Shown: positions 1 through 9,565, numbered from the stretch's first letter. The stretch is 64,000 bases of DNA from Thalassospira lucentensis (GCF_032921865.1 NZ_CP136684.1:3817001-3881000), one strand, 5' to 3'. The notes: a model not told the origin generated them from the letters alone. Made by a program: numbers and translations.

Positions 1-163
1 TGCTGCGGCAGAGGACGGCGGCGCTGGTATTGAACAGCTGTTCCGTCGCCTGATTGACGAAGCGGATTTTGCCATCCCGATCAGAAACGATAACCGCACT
101 GGCAATTGCATTAAGCACGCCAGTCGGATCTACCCCGTTCCCTTTGCCAAATCCAAGTCTCAT
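1..163 (-). CDS. ntrB: Nitrogen regulation sensor kinase NtrB, N-terminal fragment
   Basis: Only the first 54 codons are in the window; the gene runs off the left edge. The start is the ATG whose complement lies at 161-163. The translation has the beginning of a PAS sensor domain: VLNAIASAVIVSD followed by DGKIRFVNQATEQLF, as in NtrB/GlnL kinases. NtrB phosphorylates or dephosphorylates NtrC under PII control to set nitrogen-starvation transcription. The gene starts 43 bases after dusB on the same strand, the usual alphaproteobacterial dusB(nifR3)-ntrB-ntrC order, which supports the call. No kinase residues are visible in this fragment. Confidence 0.85.
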   Translation of the reverse strand, partial: MRLGFGKGNGVDPTGVLNAIASAVIVSDRDGKIRFVNQATEQLFNTSAAVLCRS

Positions 164-206
164 TCAAAGTTTCCCCGATAAAATAGCTATTTGGTTCTTG
201 TTATTC

Positions 207-1211
207 TCAGGCAGCAGCCTGGTTTTCGGTATTCTCAATCAGTGGCTCATAGAAAGCCCTGATTTGACTCCTGACTTCAGATGGATCACTTAACTGGTTA
301 ATAACACGGCGAAATTCCGTCGCATTGCGCAAGCTGTTGCAGTACCAAGCCAGATGCTTTCTGGCGATCCGCACGCCTTGCTGCCCGTGATGATCAATCA
401 TCGCATCATAGTGACGCAGAATGGTTTCCATCTGCACATCAAGCGACGGTGCAGCCAGTTTGGTGCCTGTTTTCAGGTAATGTGAAACCTGCGCCAAAAA
501 CCACGGTCGACCTTGTGCGCCGCGTCCTACCATGACACCGTCAGCACCAGAACGTTTCAGAAGTTCTGCTGCGTCTTCTTCTCTGTTGACATCGCCATTG
601 CCAATGACCGGGATCGATACGGCCTGTTTGACCAGCCCAATTGCACCCCAATCAGCATCACCCTTGTAAAACTGACAACGCGTGCGCCCATGAATGGTCA
701 ACATCGCAATGCCAAGTTCCTCGGCAATTTTCGCCAGCCGCGGCGCATTACGATTATCGTCATCCCACCCCAAACGCATCTTGAGCGTCACAGGCACGGA
801 AACAGCGTCAACGGTTGCCTTTATGATATCCGCAGCAAGCTTTTCATCGCGCATCAGGGCCGAACCGGCATAACCCTTTGTGACTTTTTTTGCCGGACAG
901 CCCATATTAATATCGATGATCATCGCACCGCGATCTTCATTCATCTTTGCGGCCAAAGCCATTTCATCGGGTTCGGTCCCGGCAAGCTGAACGGAAAGCG
1001 GGCTCTCGGCTGCACAATCACCGTGCATCTTGCGCACTTCTTTCTGATGGCGCTGAATGCGTGTCATGGCATCAGACGCAATCATTTCCGACACAACAAG
1101 GTGGCCGCCAAACTGGCGCACCTGTTGCCGGAAAGGAAGGTCAGTCACACCTGACATCGGTGCCAGAATGACATTCTCTGGCACGGTTACAGAACCGATC
1201 TGCAAAGACAT
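207..1211 (-). CDS. dusB: tRNA-dihydrouridine synthase DusB (NifR3)
   Basis: A 334-residue FMN-dependent TIM-barrel enzyme that reduces uridine to dihydrouridine in the tRNA D-loop. It has the N-terminal FMN-site motif LAPMSGVTDLPFR (about residues 16-28), the family signature NMGCPAKKV with the likely catalytic Cys105, the HGRTRCQFYKG segment and the phosphate-binding VIGNGDV segment near residue 200. Length matches DusB/NifR3. In alphaproteobacteria this gene is the first of the nifR3-ntrB-ntrC operon, and ntrB follows here by 43 bases. The ATG at 1211 gives the expected N-terminus (MSLQIGSVTVPEN); its ribosome-binding site is weak. Confidence 0.96.
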   Translation of the reverse strand: MSLQIGSVTVPENVILAPMSGVTDLPFRQQVRQFGGHLVVSEMIASDAMTRIQRHQKEVRKMHGDCAAESPLSVQLAGTEPDEMALAAKMNEDRGAMIIDINMGCPAKKVTKGYAGSALMRDEKLAADIIKATVDAVSVPVTLKMRLGWDDDNRNAPRLAKIAEELGIAMLTIHGRTRCQFYKGDADWGAIGLVKQAVSIPVIGNGDVNREEDAAELLKRSGADGVMVGRGAQGRPWFLAQVSHYLKTGTKLAAPSLDVQMETILRHYDAMIDHHGQQGVRIARKHLAWYCNSLRNATEFRRVINQLSDPSEVRSQIRAFYEPLIENTENQAAA

Positions 1212-1306
1212 GAAGAAAATCCGATTGCCTAAAACTTGGGCAGATTAATGAAACTGGCGCCGCGTTGCAACAACTCTAAGCGAATTGTCGAATATATAGG
1301 CCCGGA

Positions 1307-2113
1307 TCAACCGATCAGATATCCACTGACAAATCGCACCCCAGGGAATGCCAGCGTAAGCAGAAGCCACGCCCCAAGAACAAATCGCACTGCCATTCGG
1401 CCCCGCAAGGTGGATTTTTCATGAATGAAGATCAGAGCACAAATCACAGCGAAGCCAAGCAGGGTCAAAAGCATTTTGTGATCAAGATAGAAAAGCGACT
1501 GATCTTCGACCTGACGTAGTGCAAAACCGGTGAAAATGCCAACAACAAGAACCCAAGCAGACCATTTAAGAAAACCAACCAGCATATATTCACTGTCACG
1601 CAAAGGCGGCAGGCGGCGGCTCCAGCGATTGGGCCGCCTGTTCTTTAGGGCATTTTCCTGAACGATATATGCCATTGCCGCTATTGCCGCCAAAGTAACG
1701 AGTGCATAGGTCACTAGAGACGTTCCGATATGCACCCATAGCCAACCGGAATAAAGAACCGGCTCTGATACTGATGGGTCGAAAACCGGCTCGAACACAT
1801 TGAAAAACCCGGCAATTCCACCAAACAGTAAAAGATATCCCCCGATATAACCGGCAAGGCGCCATATCTGTTTCGGCCCTTTGCAAATAACAAGCCCGCC
1901 AAAAATCAGGATTACCGAGAGCTCGGACCAATGCAAAGCCGCTGTAAAGCCGCGCGATTGCACTTCTTCGCCGGTTAATCCAAGAACCACAACGGTGCCC
2001 AAAGCCGCTATGCAAATCGAGGTAAACAGCCAGACATCACGTTGAGGATCACGCCGCATGATTTGCGTGGTCAACGGCAACAGGCACAAAATGTGAAGAA
2101 CGGCAGCGAGCAT
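1307..2113 (-). CDS. CcsA/HemX-like inner membrane protein (YpjD family)
   Basis: A 268-residue, strongly hydrophobic protein with about eight predicted membrane segments and the cytochrome c assembly (CcsA/CcmC/HemX) pattern, including a conserved tryptophan/histidine region (YSGWLWVHIGTSLVTYAL). The frame stays open far upstream, but the start is placed at the ATG at 2111-2113 (MLAAVLHILCLL) because a longer form would overlap divergent ispDF and add a hydrophilic non-family segment. Family members may handle haem or support cytochrome c maturation; the YpjD group has no settled function. The 117-base gap to ispDF should hold both promoters. Confidence 0.8.
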   Translation of the reverse strand: MLAAVLHILCLLPLTTQIMRRDPQRDVWLFTSICIAALGTVVVLGLTGEEVQSRGFTAALHWSELSVILIFGGLVICKGPKQIWRLAGYIGGYLLLFGGIAGFFNVFEPVFDPSVSEPVLYSGWLWVHIGTSLVTYALVTLAAIAAMAYIVQENALKNRRPNRWSRRLPPLRDSEYMLVGFLKWSAWVLVVGIFTGFALRQVEDQSLFYLDHKMLLTLLGFAVICALIFIHEKSTLRGRMAVRFVLGAWLLLTLAFPGVRFVSGYLIG

Positions 2114-2230
2114 GTTCGGATCCGGACTGAAGCTGTTTACGTCATAAGATCGGGCAAATGGCGACTTGGCAAAGTCTTCGCAGAAAGATAGCCTGCGGCG
2201 CAATTCAGACAAGTCACGGCATGAACGTTT

Positions 2231-3427
2231 ATGACCAAAAAAATCGCAGTTGTCATCGTTGCTGCAGGCAGCGGTAGCAGATTTGGCGACCCGATACCAA
2301 AACAATATCATCTGCTTGGCGGAAAGCCATTGTTGCGGCACTGTATCGAGAGTTTCGCAAAGCTTGTGCCGCTTGAAATGATCCGGGTGATTTATAATCC
2401 GGACCATCGGGATCGCTACGATGACGCCATGAACGGGTTATCGCTGCCGGAACCGATCGCCGGAGGCCTGACAAGACAACAGTCGGTTCTGAACGGATTG
2501 CGATCACTGGCAGATGAAAACCCGGACTATGTGCTCATACATGATGCGGCAAGACCCGGGATTTCCGACGATGTTATTTTGCGCGTCGTTAATGCGTTGT
2601 CAGAACATTCTGGTGCAATTCCGACCTTGCCCGTTATGGATACCATAAAACAAGCAGGTCTTTCGGGCTTTATTGAAAAGACAATTCCGCGCGCACAACT
2701 TCATCGCGCCCAGACACCACAGGGCTTCCATTTCGCAACAATTCTTGAAGCGCACAAGCAATTTGAAGGATTGGAGTTCACCGACGATGCGGCCCTTCTC
2801 GAGCAGCTTGGCCTTGATGTAATCTGTGTCGAGGGTAATGTTGCAAACGATAAAATTACGCGCCCTGACGATATGGATCGTGCGCATGACCGGTTGTACA
2901 CTGGTTCTAATTTAAAGAAAGAAAATAAGAAAATGATCCGCGAAGAGTTTCGGGTTGGCACAGGTTTTGATGTTCATCGCTTTGCGCCGGGAGATCATTG
3001 TATTTTGTGTGGGGTATCTGTGCCTCACACCGCACGTCTTGATGGTCATTCCGATGCAGATGTCGGATTGCACACCCTTACAGATGCATTGCTTGGGGCG
3101 ATTGGTGCCGGTGATATCGGTCAGCATTTCCCGCCATCCGACATGAAATGGAAAGGTGCGGCATCCGACCAGTTTGTTTATCATGCGGTCAAACTTATCC
3201 GCGAACGAGGTGGCCGCATCATCAACGCGGATATCACGCTGATTTGCGAACGCCCAAAGATCGGACCTCATACCAGGGGCATGCGGGAAAAGGTTTCGGA
3301 AATACTGGGGATTGATGTTGATCGGGTCAATGTCAAAGCGACCACGACCGAGCGTCTTGGCTTCACTGGTCGCGAGGAAGGTATAGCGGCACAGGCAGTC
3401 GTAAGTATCGCCCTGCCAGTCGAATAA
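2231..3427 (+). CDS. ispDF: Bifunctional IspD/IspF isoprenoid enzyme
   Basis: A fused enzyme of the non-mevalonate isoprenoid pathway, 398 residues. The N-terminal part (1 to about 230) is the MEP cytidylyltransferase, with AAGSGSRFG at 11-19 and the following Pro-Lys-Gln segment. The C-terminal part (about 235-398) is the 2-C-methyl-D-erythritol 2,4-cyclodiphosphate synthase, with metal-binding DVH at the start, the [18 protein letters not shown] signature and the C-terminal [13 protein letters not shown]. The two catalyse steps 3 and 5 of the pathway; the fusion is common in alphaproteobacteria. Start is the ATG at 2231. The internal Met at residue 235 marks the start of the IspF domain and could in principle be a second start. 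Confidence 0.97.
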   Translation: MTKKIAVVIVAAGSGSRFGDPIPKQYHLLGGKPLLRHCIESFAKLVPLEMIRVIYNPDHRDRYDDAMNGLSLPEPIAGGLTRQQSVLNGLRSLADENPDYVLIHDAARPGISDDVILRVVNALSEHSGAIPTLPVMDTIKQAGLSGFIEKTIPRAQLHRAQTPQGFHFATILEAHKQFEGLEFTDDAALLEQLGLDVICVEGNVANDKITRPDDMDRAHDRLYTGSNLKKENKKMIREEFRVGTGFDVHRFAPGDHCILCGVSVPHTARLDGHSDADVGLHTLTDALLGAIGAGDIGQHFPPSDMKWKGAASDQFVYHAVKLIRERGGRIINADITLICERPKIGPHTRGMREKVSEILGIDVDRVNVKATTTERLGFTGREEGIAAQAVVSIALPVE

Positions 3428-3446
3428 TCACATACAAATGAAGTGA

Positions 3447-3472
3447 AAGGCCGGGACTTGTTTCACGGCCTT
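3447..3472. terminator. Hairpin between convergent ispDF and yciB
   Basis: Inverted arms AAGGCCG and CGGCCTT with a 12-base loop lie between the two convergent stop codons. The downstream base run is T/A-rich but not a pure T-run, so termination strength is uncertain. Confidence 0.45.
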
Positions 3473-3498
3473 ATATTTATTCGTTAAGCTTGAACTGA

Positions 3499-4062
3499 TT
3501 ATGCTGCGGGTGAGCCACCCTCTTCTTCCGGCAACTGATGTTTCATCAATATCGGCACTTGTGCCATGCCGAATACCATCGTCAAAGGCATGATTCCCCA
3601 AACTTTGAAGGCGACCCAGGTATCGGTCGAGAAATTACGCCAGACGATTTCATTGATCACGGCGAGGACAATAAAGAATATGCTCCAACGCCAGGTCAGG
3701 ATGCGCCAACCTTCGTCAGTCGCCTTGAACGCGCTTTCCAGAACCAGCTTCAAAAACAATTTTCCTGCCATCAAACCGCCAAACAGAATTGCCGCAAAAA
3801 GCAAATTGACGATGGTCGGTTTGATTTTAATGAACAGATCGTTGTCCAGATAAAGAGTCAATCCGCCAAACACGATCACAAAAACCCCGCCAATCAACGG
3901 CATTACGGGAATCGTTCTGGCAGCCAGAAACGAAGTGATCAGCGACACAACAGTGGCAGCCACAAAAACTGCGGTAGCAGTCATTAGATTGGTTGTTGCA
4001 TTTACAGCGAAAAAGAGAATGAGCGGCCCCATTTCAAGGGCCAATTTTGCAAGCTGGTTCAT
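3499..4062 (-). CDS. yciB: Inner membrane protein YciB (septation protein A family)
   Basis: A 187-residue integral membrane protein with about five membrane segments. The opening ([16 protein letters not shown]) and the conserved stretch [20 protein letters not shown] near the C-terminus are typical of the YciB/IspZ family, which affects envelope and septum formation in enterobacteria and Shigella. It is convergent with ispDF and lies downstream of cutA, with which it may be co-transcribed (61 bases apart). The C-terminus ends in an acidic tail. Confidence 0.9.
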   Translation of the reverse strand: MNQLAKLALEMGPLILFFAVNATTNLMTATAVFVAATVVSLITSFLAARTIPVMPLIGGVFVIVFGGLTLYLDNDLFIKIKPTIVNLLFAAILFGGLMAGKLFLKLVLESAFKATDEGWRILTWRWSIFFIVLAVINEIVWRNFSTDTWVAFKVWGIMPLTMVFGMAQVPILMKHQLPEEEGGSPAA

Positions 4063-4122
4063 TGGTCACTTCGTAATATGTAAAATTTCGGCCATCCTAG
4101 GGGCCCAGTGTCCCCTATGCAA

Positions 4123-4482
4123 TCACTTCGGGGCTTTTGCTTTATTAACCTGATTTCGCAACCAATTCACGTACGGGGCGTTTCCTCTGCCAAGGGGAAT
4201 CTCAAGGATACAAGGAACCTCGTATGGATGGTGATCGGCGATCCAGCCGGCAAGGTCCTTCGCCACCGAAGACCTTGTTTTCAAAATGACGATCATTTCA
4301 TTTTCTTCCTCAATGTCGTCGTCCCATTCATAGACCGCGACCATTCGTGGTAAAATGTTTGCACAGGCCGCAAATCGCTCTCGGACGGCACCACCTGCGA
4401 TCACGCGTGCGACTTCCATATCTGGCACCGTCACGTAAAGAAACACCATATCGCTCTGCTCGAAGGGATCGTTCGTCATCAT
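4123..4482 (-). CDS. cutA: CutA1-like divalent cation tolerance protein
   Basis: A small 119-residue protein of the CutA1 family: trimeric, ferredoxin-like, linked to copper/divalent-ion tolerance though the biochemical role is not settled. Visible signatures are VFLYVTVPDMEVARVIAGG, the CANILPRMVAVYEWD region with the family's Cys, and the C-terminal HPYEVPCILEIPL loop. Two tandem ATG codons (4482 and 4479) follow a GGGGAG ribosome-binding site; spacing fits either. It reads toward yciB. Confidence 0.93.
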   Translation of the reverse strand: MMTNDPFEQSDMVFLYVTVPDMEVARVIAGGAVRERFAACANILPRMVAVYEWDDDIEEENEMIVILKTRSSVAKDLAGWIADHHPYEVPCILEIPLGRGNAPYVNWLRNQVNKAKAPK

Positions 4483-4597
4483 GATTGCTCCCCTGTTGAT
4501 TATCCGTCACACTTAACTGCAATATATAGCTTGGTCATTACATTACGCCAACCGGGCGCGACATCCTGCCCGAAGGCGCTATGACGGGGAAAAGCAG

Positions 4598-4837
4598 GTG
4601 AAACCGACACAGGTACAACTCGATTGGTTGCGCCGCGGCCTAAGCCAGCCTGGCGGAAAGCTGCCGCTTTTTGATACCAACGGCAAACAGATTAGTGAAA
4701 AAACGGTCAAAAGCTGCATCGATCACGGATGGGCTGCACCATGGTTCGATAACCCGATAAAACCGGATTGGCTGATCTGCAAACTGACAGATGAAGGCCG
4801 TCGGGTCGCTACCTCCGTTACAGATAACAAGGCATAA
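4598..4837 (+). CDS. Small conserved protein of unknown function
   Basis: A 79-residue protein starting at GTG with a GGGGA ribosome-binding site 7 bases upstream. It is compact and charged: LDWLRRGLSQPGGKLPLFD, then a segment with ISEKTVKSCIDHGWAAPWF, then a C-terminal KLTDEGRRVA. The spacing of helices and the final Leu-Thr-x-x-Gly-Arg turn look like a winged-helix fold, but no family can be named. It lies between divergent cutA and a secreted phosphatase gene, 94 bases apart on the same strand. Codon use matches its neighbours, so it is probably a real gene. Confidence 0.6.
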   Translation: MKPTQVQLDWLRRGLSQPGGKLPLFDTNGKQISEKTVKSCIDHGWAAPWFDNPIKPDWLICKLTDEGRRVATSVTDNKA

Positions 4838-4931
4838 TAGATCCAAGCCCCCAGCTGCCGCTCAACTGATCTGATCAGCACGTTCTCGGGTATCAAGTTC
4901 AATAACTTTTTGCCAATGGGGGTGCCGCACC

Positions 4932-5507
4932 ATGCGTTCATGTATCAGAAATACGATTGTCGCCCTAACTTTCGTTTGCTCGTTTGTTCTCCACAGCGTC
5001 AAGGCAGCAGATGTGCCCCATTCGTTGGATATATGGCGCCAGCCCGGAGTGCATGCGCTGATGCGACATGCCATCGCGCCGGGCACTGGCGATCCCAAAA
5101 ACTTTGTGATTGGCGATTGTAATACCCAGCGAAACCTGGACGAGGCTGGTCGCAATCAAGCACGTGCAATAGGGGCGCGCGTGCGTGAAGCGGGCATAAT
5201 GTTCGACGTAATTCTCAGCAGTCAGTGGTGTCGCTGTTTGGAAACAGCCAAATTACTCGGACTTGGCAACGTGACTGAGACACCTGCTCTGAATTCGTTT
5301 TTCCGCGATGGTAGCAACAAGAAAATACAGACAGATCAAATCATTTACCGACTTCGCGCACTTCCCGAAGACAGCAATACCCTGTTGATCACCCATCAGG
5401 TGAACATTACCGCATTGACCGGTGTTTATCCAAGCTCAGGCGAAATAATTCTGTTCCGATTTGGTGATAATGACGTCTTGGAAATGCTTGCGCGATTGAC
5501 GCTGTAG
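4932..5507 (+). CDS. Secreted histidine phosphatase family protein
   Basis: A 191-residue protein of the phosphoglycerate mutase-like histidine phosphatase superfamily. Residues 1-25 form a signal peptide ending SVKA, so it is probably periplasmic. Next is the catalytic RH motif in HALMRHAIAPG (His46), an arginine in the SSQWCRCLETAKL segment (Arg101) and the second histidine in LLITHQVNITALTG (His155). The order matches SixA-like/branch 1 enzymes, in which the first His is phosphorylated. Substrate unknown. The tRNA-Pro gene behind it is on the opposite strand. Confidence 0.82.
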   Translation: MRSCIRNTIVALTFVCSFVLHSVKAADVPHSLDIWRQPGVHALMRHAIAPGTGDPKNFVIGDCNTQRNLDEAGRNQARAIGARVREAGIMFDVILSSQWCRCLETAKLLGLGNVTETPALNSFFRDGSNKKIQTDQIIYRLRALPEDSNTLLITHQVNITALTGVYPSSGEIILFRFGDNDVLEMLARLTL

Positions 5508-5555
5508 CCTCGACAGGACAACAGGGTTCAGATCAAATTTTGAGAGAGACTAAAT

Positions 5556-5632
5556 TGGTCGGAGCGAGAGGATTCGAACCTCCGACCCCCTGCACCCCAT
5601 GCAGGTGCGCTACCAGGCTGCGCCACGCTCCG
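5556..5632 (-). tRNA. tRNA-Pro (anticodon GGG)
   Basis: On the minus strand the 77 bases fold as a standard tRNA. The 7-bp acceptor stem begins CGGAGCG and pairs with CGCTCCG, discriminator A is followed by an encoded CCA, the T-arm is GGAGGTTCGAATCCTC, and the anticodon stem is CCTGC/GCAGG. The loop is ATGGGGT, giving anticodon GGG (proline). It sits between the histidine phosphatase and merR genes. Confidence 0.97.
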
Positions 5633-5698
5633 ACCGTAAATGCGCCGTTTGGCGCGGCTCGATAAATAGCCGCGCAAGCCCAAAGACGCAAATGGTTT

Positions 5699-6178
5699 TT
5701 ACGTATTTTTTCCCGCCTGCCCCAAGGCCGACTTAAGGATGCCCTGCAGGTCTTCCAATTCACCCAAAAGGTTCGTCAGAGCAATTTTATCGAGTGCGGT
5801 TACGTTGCCAGACACTGCGACAGGAGGTTGTATTTGATCCGAAGCGAGATCCGCTGTTTCCGTCAAAGAAGCAACTGCAATTTCGGAAGGCAACTTTCCT
5901 TTGTGCTGATCCAGCAGCTTTTGCACGCCCTTGATCGTATATCCCTGATTATGGAGCAAAGAACGGATATCTGCCAGTAACACCAAGTCTTCCGGGCGGT
6001 AGTAACGACGCCCGCCAGCACGTTTCATCGGCTTGATCTGGGGAAACTTGGATTCCCAAAAACGCAGGACATGCTGCTGCAGGCCCAGTTCTTTTGCTGC
6101 TTCGCTAATTGTACGAAACGCAGAGTCAGACTTCGCTGTGCGGCGGTTATCCGCCACAGCCCCCAAGTGATTTTTCAT
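5699..6178 (-). CDS. MerR-family transcriptional regulator next to ihfA
   Basis: A 159-residue protein with an N-terminal MerR winged helix-turn-helix (about residues 22-95): [22 protein letters not shown], the wing [12 protein letters not shown] and the second helix pair with [11 protein letters not shown]. The C-terminal 60 residues are not conserved-looking and lack metal-binding cysteines, so the effector is unknown. It follows ihfA by 11 bases and is probably co-transcribed, an arrangement often seen in alphaproteobacteria. Start is the ATG at 6178. Confidence 0.88.
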   Translation of the reverse strand: MKNHLGAVADNRRTAKSDSAFRTISEAAKELGLQQHVLRFWESKFPQIKPMKRAGGRRYYRPEDLVLLADIRSLLHNQGYTIKGVQKLLDQHKGKLPSEIAVASLTETADLASDQIQPPVAVSGNVTALDKIALTNLLGELEDLQGILKSALGQAGKNT

Positions 6179-6189
6179 GAGTTCGGTTC

Positions 6190-6480
6190 TTAAGCGTTAA
6201 TGCGTGCTTTCAGCACCTGCGACGGCCGGAACACAAGTACCTTGCGTGGCAGGATCGGTACTTCTTCGCCCGTTTTGGGGTTACGACCGATGCGCTGCCC
6301 TTTCTGACGGACAGAGAAACTGCCAAAGGAGGAAATCTTGACGACTTCGTCTTTGATCAGTGCAGAAGAAATTTCATCGAGTACCGTTTCCAGCAACTGG
6401 GCGGACTCGTTACGCGACAAACCGACTTCCTGATAAACGGCTTCGGCGAGATCCGCGCGGGTAATCGTAGCTTCCGACAT
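6190..6480 (-). CDS. ihfA: Integration host factor subunit alpha
   Basis: A 96-residue DNA-bending protein of the HU/IHF family. The DNA-binding arm signature [12 protein letters not shown] (65-76) and the C-terminal [14 protein letters not shown] mark it as IHF alpha, which works as a heterodimer with IHF beta in transcription, replication and recombination. A strong AAGGAGG site precedes the ATG. A 155-base gap separates it from fabH upstream, so it may have its own promoter as well as read-through. Confidence 0.95.
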   Translation of the reverse strand: MSEATITRADLAEAVYQEVGLSRNESAQLLETVLDEISSALIKDEVVKISSFGSFSVRQKGQRIGRNPKTGEEVPILPRKVLVFRPSQVLKARINA

Positions 6481-6635
6481 AACTGGCCGCCTCCTTAAAA
6501 CGGGACTTTATACACAAGGCTATATCTGGTAGCGAAATCAGTCAATATCAACAGGATACATTGCTTTAAGGCAGAATGTTGTGCTTTTTAAGCAAATGCT
6601 TTGTTTTTCACGGATATTGCAGGGAAATTTCTGCT

Positions 6636-7607
6636 TTACCATCGCACGAGTGCCGCACCCCAGGTAAAGCCGCCGCCCATTGCTTCCAGAATAACAATGT
6701 CACCGCGCTGAATACGTCCATCATGAACCGCTTCTGCCAGTGCCAGGGGAATCGACGCTGCTGATGTGTTTGCGTGACGATCAACTGTGATCACCACCTT
6801 ATCTTCGGAAATACCAAACTTTTTAGCGGTGCTATCCAGAATGCGGCGGTTTGCCTGATGCGGGACCAGCCAGTCAATATCCGATGCTTCCAGCCCGGTA
6901 TCAGCAAGAACTTCACGAATAACACCGGCAAGATTGGTCACAGCATGACGGAAGACTTCTTTGCCTTCCATCTGAAGATACCCCACGGTCTGCGTTGAAG
7001 ATGGGCCGCCATTAACATAAAGAAGTTCGTATTTGCTGCCATCTGAATGCAGCCGACTTGCAAGAATACCCTGATCCTTGATCGTTCCCTGCCCTTCGAC
7101 AGCCTGAAGAACAACTGCGCCAGCCCCATCACCGAACAAAACGCATGTACGGCGGTCTTCCCAATCAAGAATGCGAGAAAATGTCTCGGCCCCGATCACA
7201 AGAACAGTTTTTGCCTGACCGTTGCGAATATACATATCGGCGGTGGTCAGTGCATAGACAAAGCCCGAGCAGACCGCCTGAACATCAAACGCAAAACCGA
7301 CAACACCAAGACGATGCTGAACCTTTGTGGCCGTGGCCGGGAAAGTATTATCGGGTGTTGCCGTCGCAACAATGATCATGTCGATATCGGCTGCAGTTAC
7401 ACCCGCATGCTCCATAGCGCGCGTGGCAGCCGCAACCGCCAGATCACTGGTGGTTTCACCCTCCGCAGCTACGTGGCGCTGGCGTATTCCAGTCCTGGCA
7501 ACGATCCACTCATCAGACGTATCGACGCGCTTTGCCAGCTCATCATTGGTTACAACATTCGAAGGAAGATATGATCCGCAACCAATAATGCGAGAACGAA
7601 CAGTCAT
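6636..7607 (-). CDS. fabH: 3-oxoacyl-ACP synthase III (FabH)
   Basis: A 323-residue condensing enzyme that starts fatty acid synthesis by joining acetyl-CoA to malonyl-ACP. The Cys-His-Asn catalytic triad is intact: Cys113 in [14 protein letters not shown], His250 in [11 protein letters not shown] and Asn280 in [10 protein letters not shown]. Full family length. It lies directly behind plsX (43 bases) in the conserved DUF177-plsX-fabH-ihfA order that couples phospholipid and fatty acid synthesis. Confidence 0.97.
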   Translation of the reverse strand: MTVRSRIIGCGSYLPSNVVTNDELAKRVDTSDEWIVARTGIRQRHVAAEGETTSDLAVAAATRAMEHAGVTAADIDMIIVATATPDNTFPATATKVQHRLGVVGFAFDVQAVCSGFVYALTTADMYIRNGQAKTVLVIGAETFSRILDWEDRRTCVLFGDGAGAVVLQAVEGQGTIKDQGILASRLHSDGSKYELLYVNGGPSSTQTVGYLQMEGKEVFRHAVTNLAGVIREVLADTGLEASDIDWLVPHQANRRILDSTAKKFGISEDKVVITVDRHANTSAASIPLALAEAVHDGRIQRGDIVILEAMGGGFTWGAALVRW

Positions 7608-7650
7608 GATTTAAGAACCGCCAGTTTTAGTGGGAATAGTTGGGACAGTA

Positions 7651-8727
7651 TCAGTCGGCCTGGCCAGCTGCGAGGGCGATGGTTTCCTCATCGATAGGCG
7701 CTTTGGATATTGCTTCTTCGAAGGCTGCAAGTTCGCCCTTGATTGTTTCATTTAGCCGGTTGGCGATGAGGTCATGGCAAACGCCAATGGCATTCGAGAA
7801 TCCCAGCGCATCGGTGCCACCGTGGCTCTTCACCGCAATCCCGTTCAGGCCAAGCAGCATCGCACCATTGTAACGGCGCGGATCCATCCGTTCACGGAAA
7901 CGCTGCAATGAGCGACGAGCCAACAGATAGCCAACCTTCGCCCAGAATGAGCTTTTGAAAGTTTCGCGCAGAAAATGCACCAGCAAACGTGCAGTTCCTT
8001 CGGCGGTTTTAAGTGCAACGTTACCGGTGAAACCATCAGTAACGATCACATCCACCGTACCTTTGGCCAGATCATCACCTTCGACAAACCCTTCGAAACG
8101 GATCGGAAGATCGATTTCGCGAAGTATGGCCGCAGCTTTTTTGACAGACTCATTACCTTTGAGTTCTTCAATCCCGACATTGAGCAGACCGACAGACGGC
8201 TTTTCAATGCCAAACAGGATGCGTGCGAAAACCTCACCCATCAGCGCGAACTGCACCAGGTTGTTTTCATCGCATTCGATGTTGGCACCAAGATCGAGCA
8301 TGACGGTTTCGCCACGTTGGGTTGGCATATAGGTCGCGATGGCCGGGCGATCGATGCCACGAACCGTTTTAAGGACAAATTTTGCCATTGCCATCAGTGC
8401 GCCGGTATTGCCAGCAGATACGACACCCTGTGCATCGCCCTCTTTGACGGCATTGATGGCCAGCCGCATACTGGAATCCCGCCGCTGCCGCAAGGCAACT
8501 GACGGCTTGTCATCCATTGTCACCTCTTGCGAGGCATGACGAACTTCAGTGACGGCCTCAAGACCCGGATATTTGGCGAGCAGCGGTTTGATCCGCGCTT
8601 CATCCCCAAACATCAAAAATTTAAGATGAGGCAACCGCTTCAGGGCAATTTCTGCACCCGCCACGACCATCTCGGGCGCGTGGTCTCCTCCCATCGCGTC
8701 AAGTGATATGCAGACCTGTTCAGGCAA
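7651..8727 (-). CDS. plsX: Phosphate acyltransferase PlsX
   Basis: A 358-residue enzyme that converts acyl-ACP to acyl-phosphate, the first step of phospholipid synthesis in bacteria using PlsY. It opens with the family signature ISLDAMGGDHAPE, followed by SAGNTGALMA and the FVEGDDLAKGTVDVIVTDGF segment. The best start is a TTG at 8725-8727, since no ATG or GTG lies upstream in frame close to the conserved ISLDAMGG; a weak AAGAGAA site precedes it. It is upstream of fabH. The usual neighbour rpmF is missing between it and the DUF177 gene. Confidence 0.95.
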   Translation of the reverse strand: MPEQVCISLDAMGGDHAPEMVVAGAEIALKRLPHLKFLMFGDEARIKPLLAKYPGLEAVTEVRHASQEVTMDDKPSVALRQRRDSSMRLAINAVKEGDAQGVVSAGNTGALMAMAKFVLKTVRGIDRPAIATYMPTQRGETVMLDLGANIECDENNLVQFALMGEVFARILFGIEKPSVGLLNVGIEELKGNESVKKAAAILREIDLPIRFEGFVEGDDLAKGTVDVIVTDGFTGNVALKTAEGTARLLVHFLRETFKSSFWAKVGYLLARRSLQRFRERMDPRRYNGAMLLGLNGIAVKSHGGTDALGFSNAIGVCHDLIANRLNETIKGELAAFEEAISKAPIDEETIALAAGQAD

Positions 8728-8920
8728 TGTATTCTCTTATGGTTGTTCTAAAACATCTGAACCGGAATCTACCGGCAGGCTTGCCAATCGGCGAAACTTG
8801 TCTTCGGCATGCCGGAACGCCCGTAATTACCGGAATTCTCAGCCAGATACAAGGTAAAGCCGATATGCAGCCCAAAGCCAGTCCCGTTCTGCTTTCGGTC
8901 CGTATTTTCGCTCAAAAGCG

Positions 8921-8948
8921 TGAAATGCCGGTAACGACCGGCATTTCA
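8921..8948. terminator. Perfect 12-bp hairpin between the DUF177 gene and plsX
   Basis: Arms TGAAATGCCGGT and ACCGGCATTTCA surround a 4-base loop. On the transcribed (minus) strand a second small hairpin (CGCT/AGCG, 8909-8920) follows. There is no T-run, so this could be an attenuator, an mRNA processing site or a factor-assisted terminator. The 8728-8989 gap holds no rpmF-like reading frame and nothing else recognisable. Confidence 0.5.
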
Positions 8949-8989
8949 GCGATATCTTACATGACGAAACACGCAACCAGAATGGTAAT

Positions 8990-9565
8990 TTAGTTTTTCT
9001 TCTCGAGCTGTTCCTTAAGGCCCGCAAGTTTGGCAAACGGGTTCGGACGCTCTTCTTCGTCATCCTCGGATTTGACCACGTCGGCGACTTTTGCACCATC
9101 CTTGCGGGGGTAAGGGTCCATAGCCACGGCAAGAAACTGCGAAACGACTTCGCCAACATCAATTTTGCCATCAACCAATGGCTCTGGCTGATCAAGAAGA
9201 GCCATAAGTTCCTCTTCGGAAAGATCATCCAGATCATCGGGATTCGACGGAAGATCATCTTCGGAAATATGCGGCGAAAACAGAACTTCCACCTCGTCTT
9301 CGACAATCTCGGGAACCGGTTCCAGGGTTGCGACACAACGCTGAATAATATCGGCATGCATTGGACCACGCAGGGTGACTTCGCCGTTGCCTGCCGTCGT
9401 GATTGTCAGGGTCGCCTTCAAACTGTTGATCGCAATCAGTTCGAAGCGTTCAGCAAGTGCAGCACACTCTTTTTCGTTCGCTTCAATCTCGATTTTGTTC
9501 TTTTTCCCGACCTGTTCGTCAGTGTTGACGATACGGGAAAACTCAGGTGCGATTTGCTCAGGCAT
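8990..9565 (-). CDS. DUF177 (YceD) family protein
   Basis: A 191-residue acidic protein of the DUF177/YceD family, linked in other organisms to 23S rRNA/ribosomal L32 accumulation. It has the family's central region with DIIQRCVATLEPVPEIVEDEVEV-type features (written here only in part) followed by very acidic stretches and a lysine-rich C-terminus ending EQLEKKN. The cysteine pairs seen in some homologues are reduced to a single Cys. An AGAGG site precedes the ATG. It lies 12 bases after the cytochrome bc1 chaperone gene and upstream of plsX; rpmF, normally adjacent, is not here. Confidence 0.85.
   Translation of the reverse strand: MPEQIAPEFSRIVNTDEQVGKKNKIEIEANEKECAALAERFELIAINSLKATLTITTAGNGEVTLRGPMHADIIQRCVATLEPVPEIVEDEVEVLFSPHISEDDLPSNPDDLDDLSEEELMALLDQPEPLVDGKIDVGEVVSQFLAVAMDPYPRKDGAKVADVVKSEDDEEERPNPFAKLAGLKEQLEKKN

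Noticed and set aside
513..1154. 213-codon plus-strand frame inside dusB
   Set aside because: Antisense shadow of the conserved dusB gene with no motif of its own.
1307..2407. Long form of the CcsA/HemX-like protein starting at 2407
   Set aside because: The first 98 residues are hydrophilic, overlap the divergent ispDF gene and do not belong to the family; the ATG at 2113 gives the expected start.
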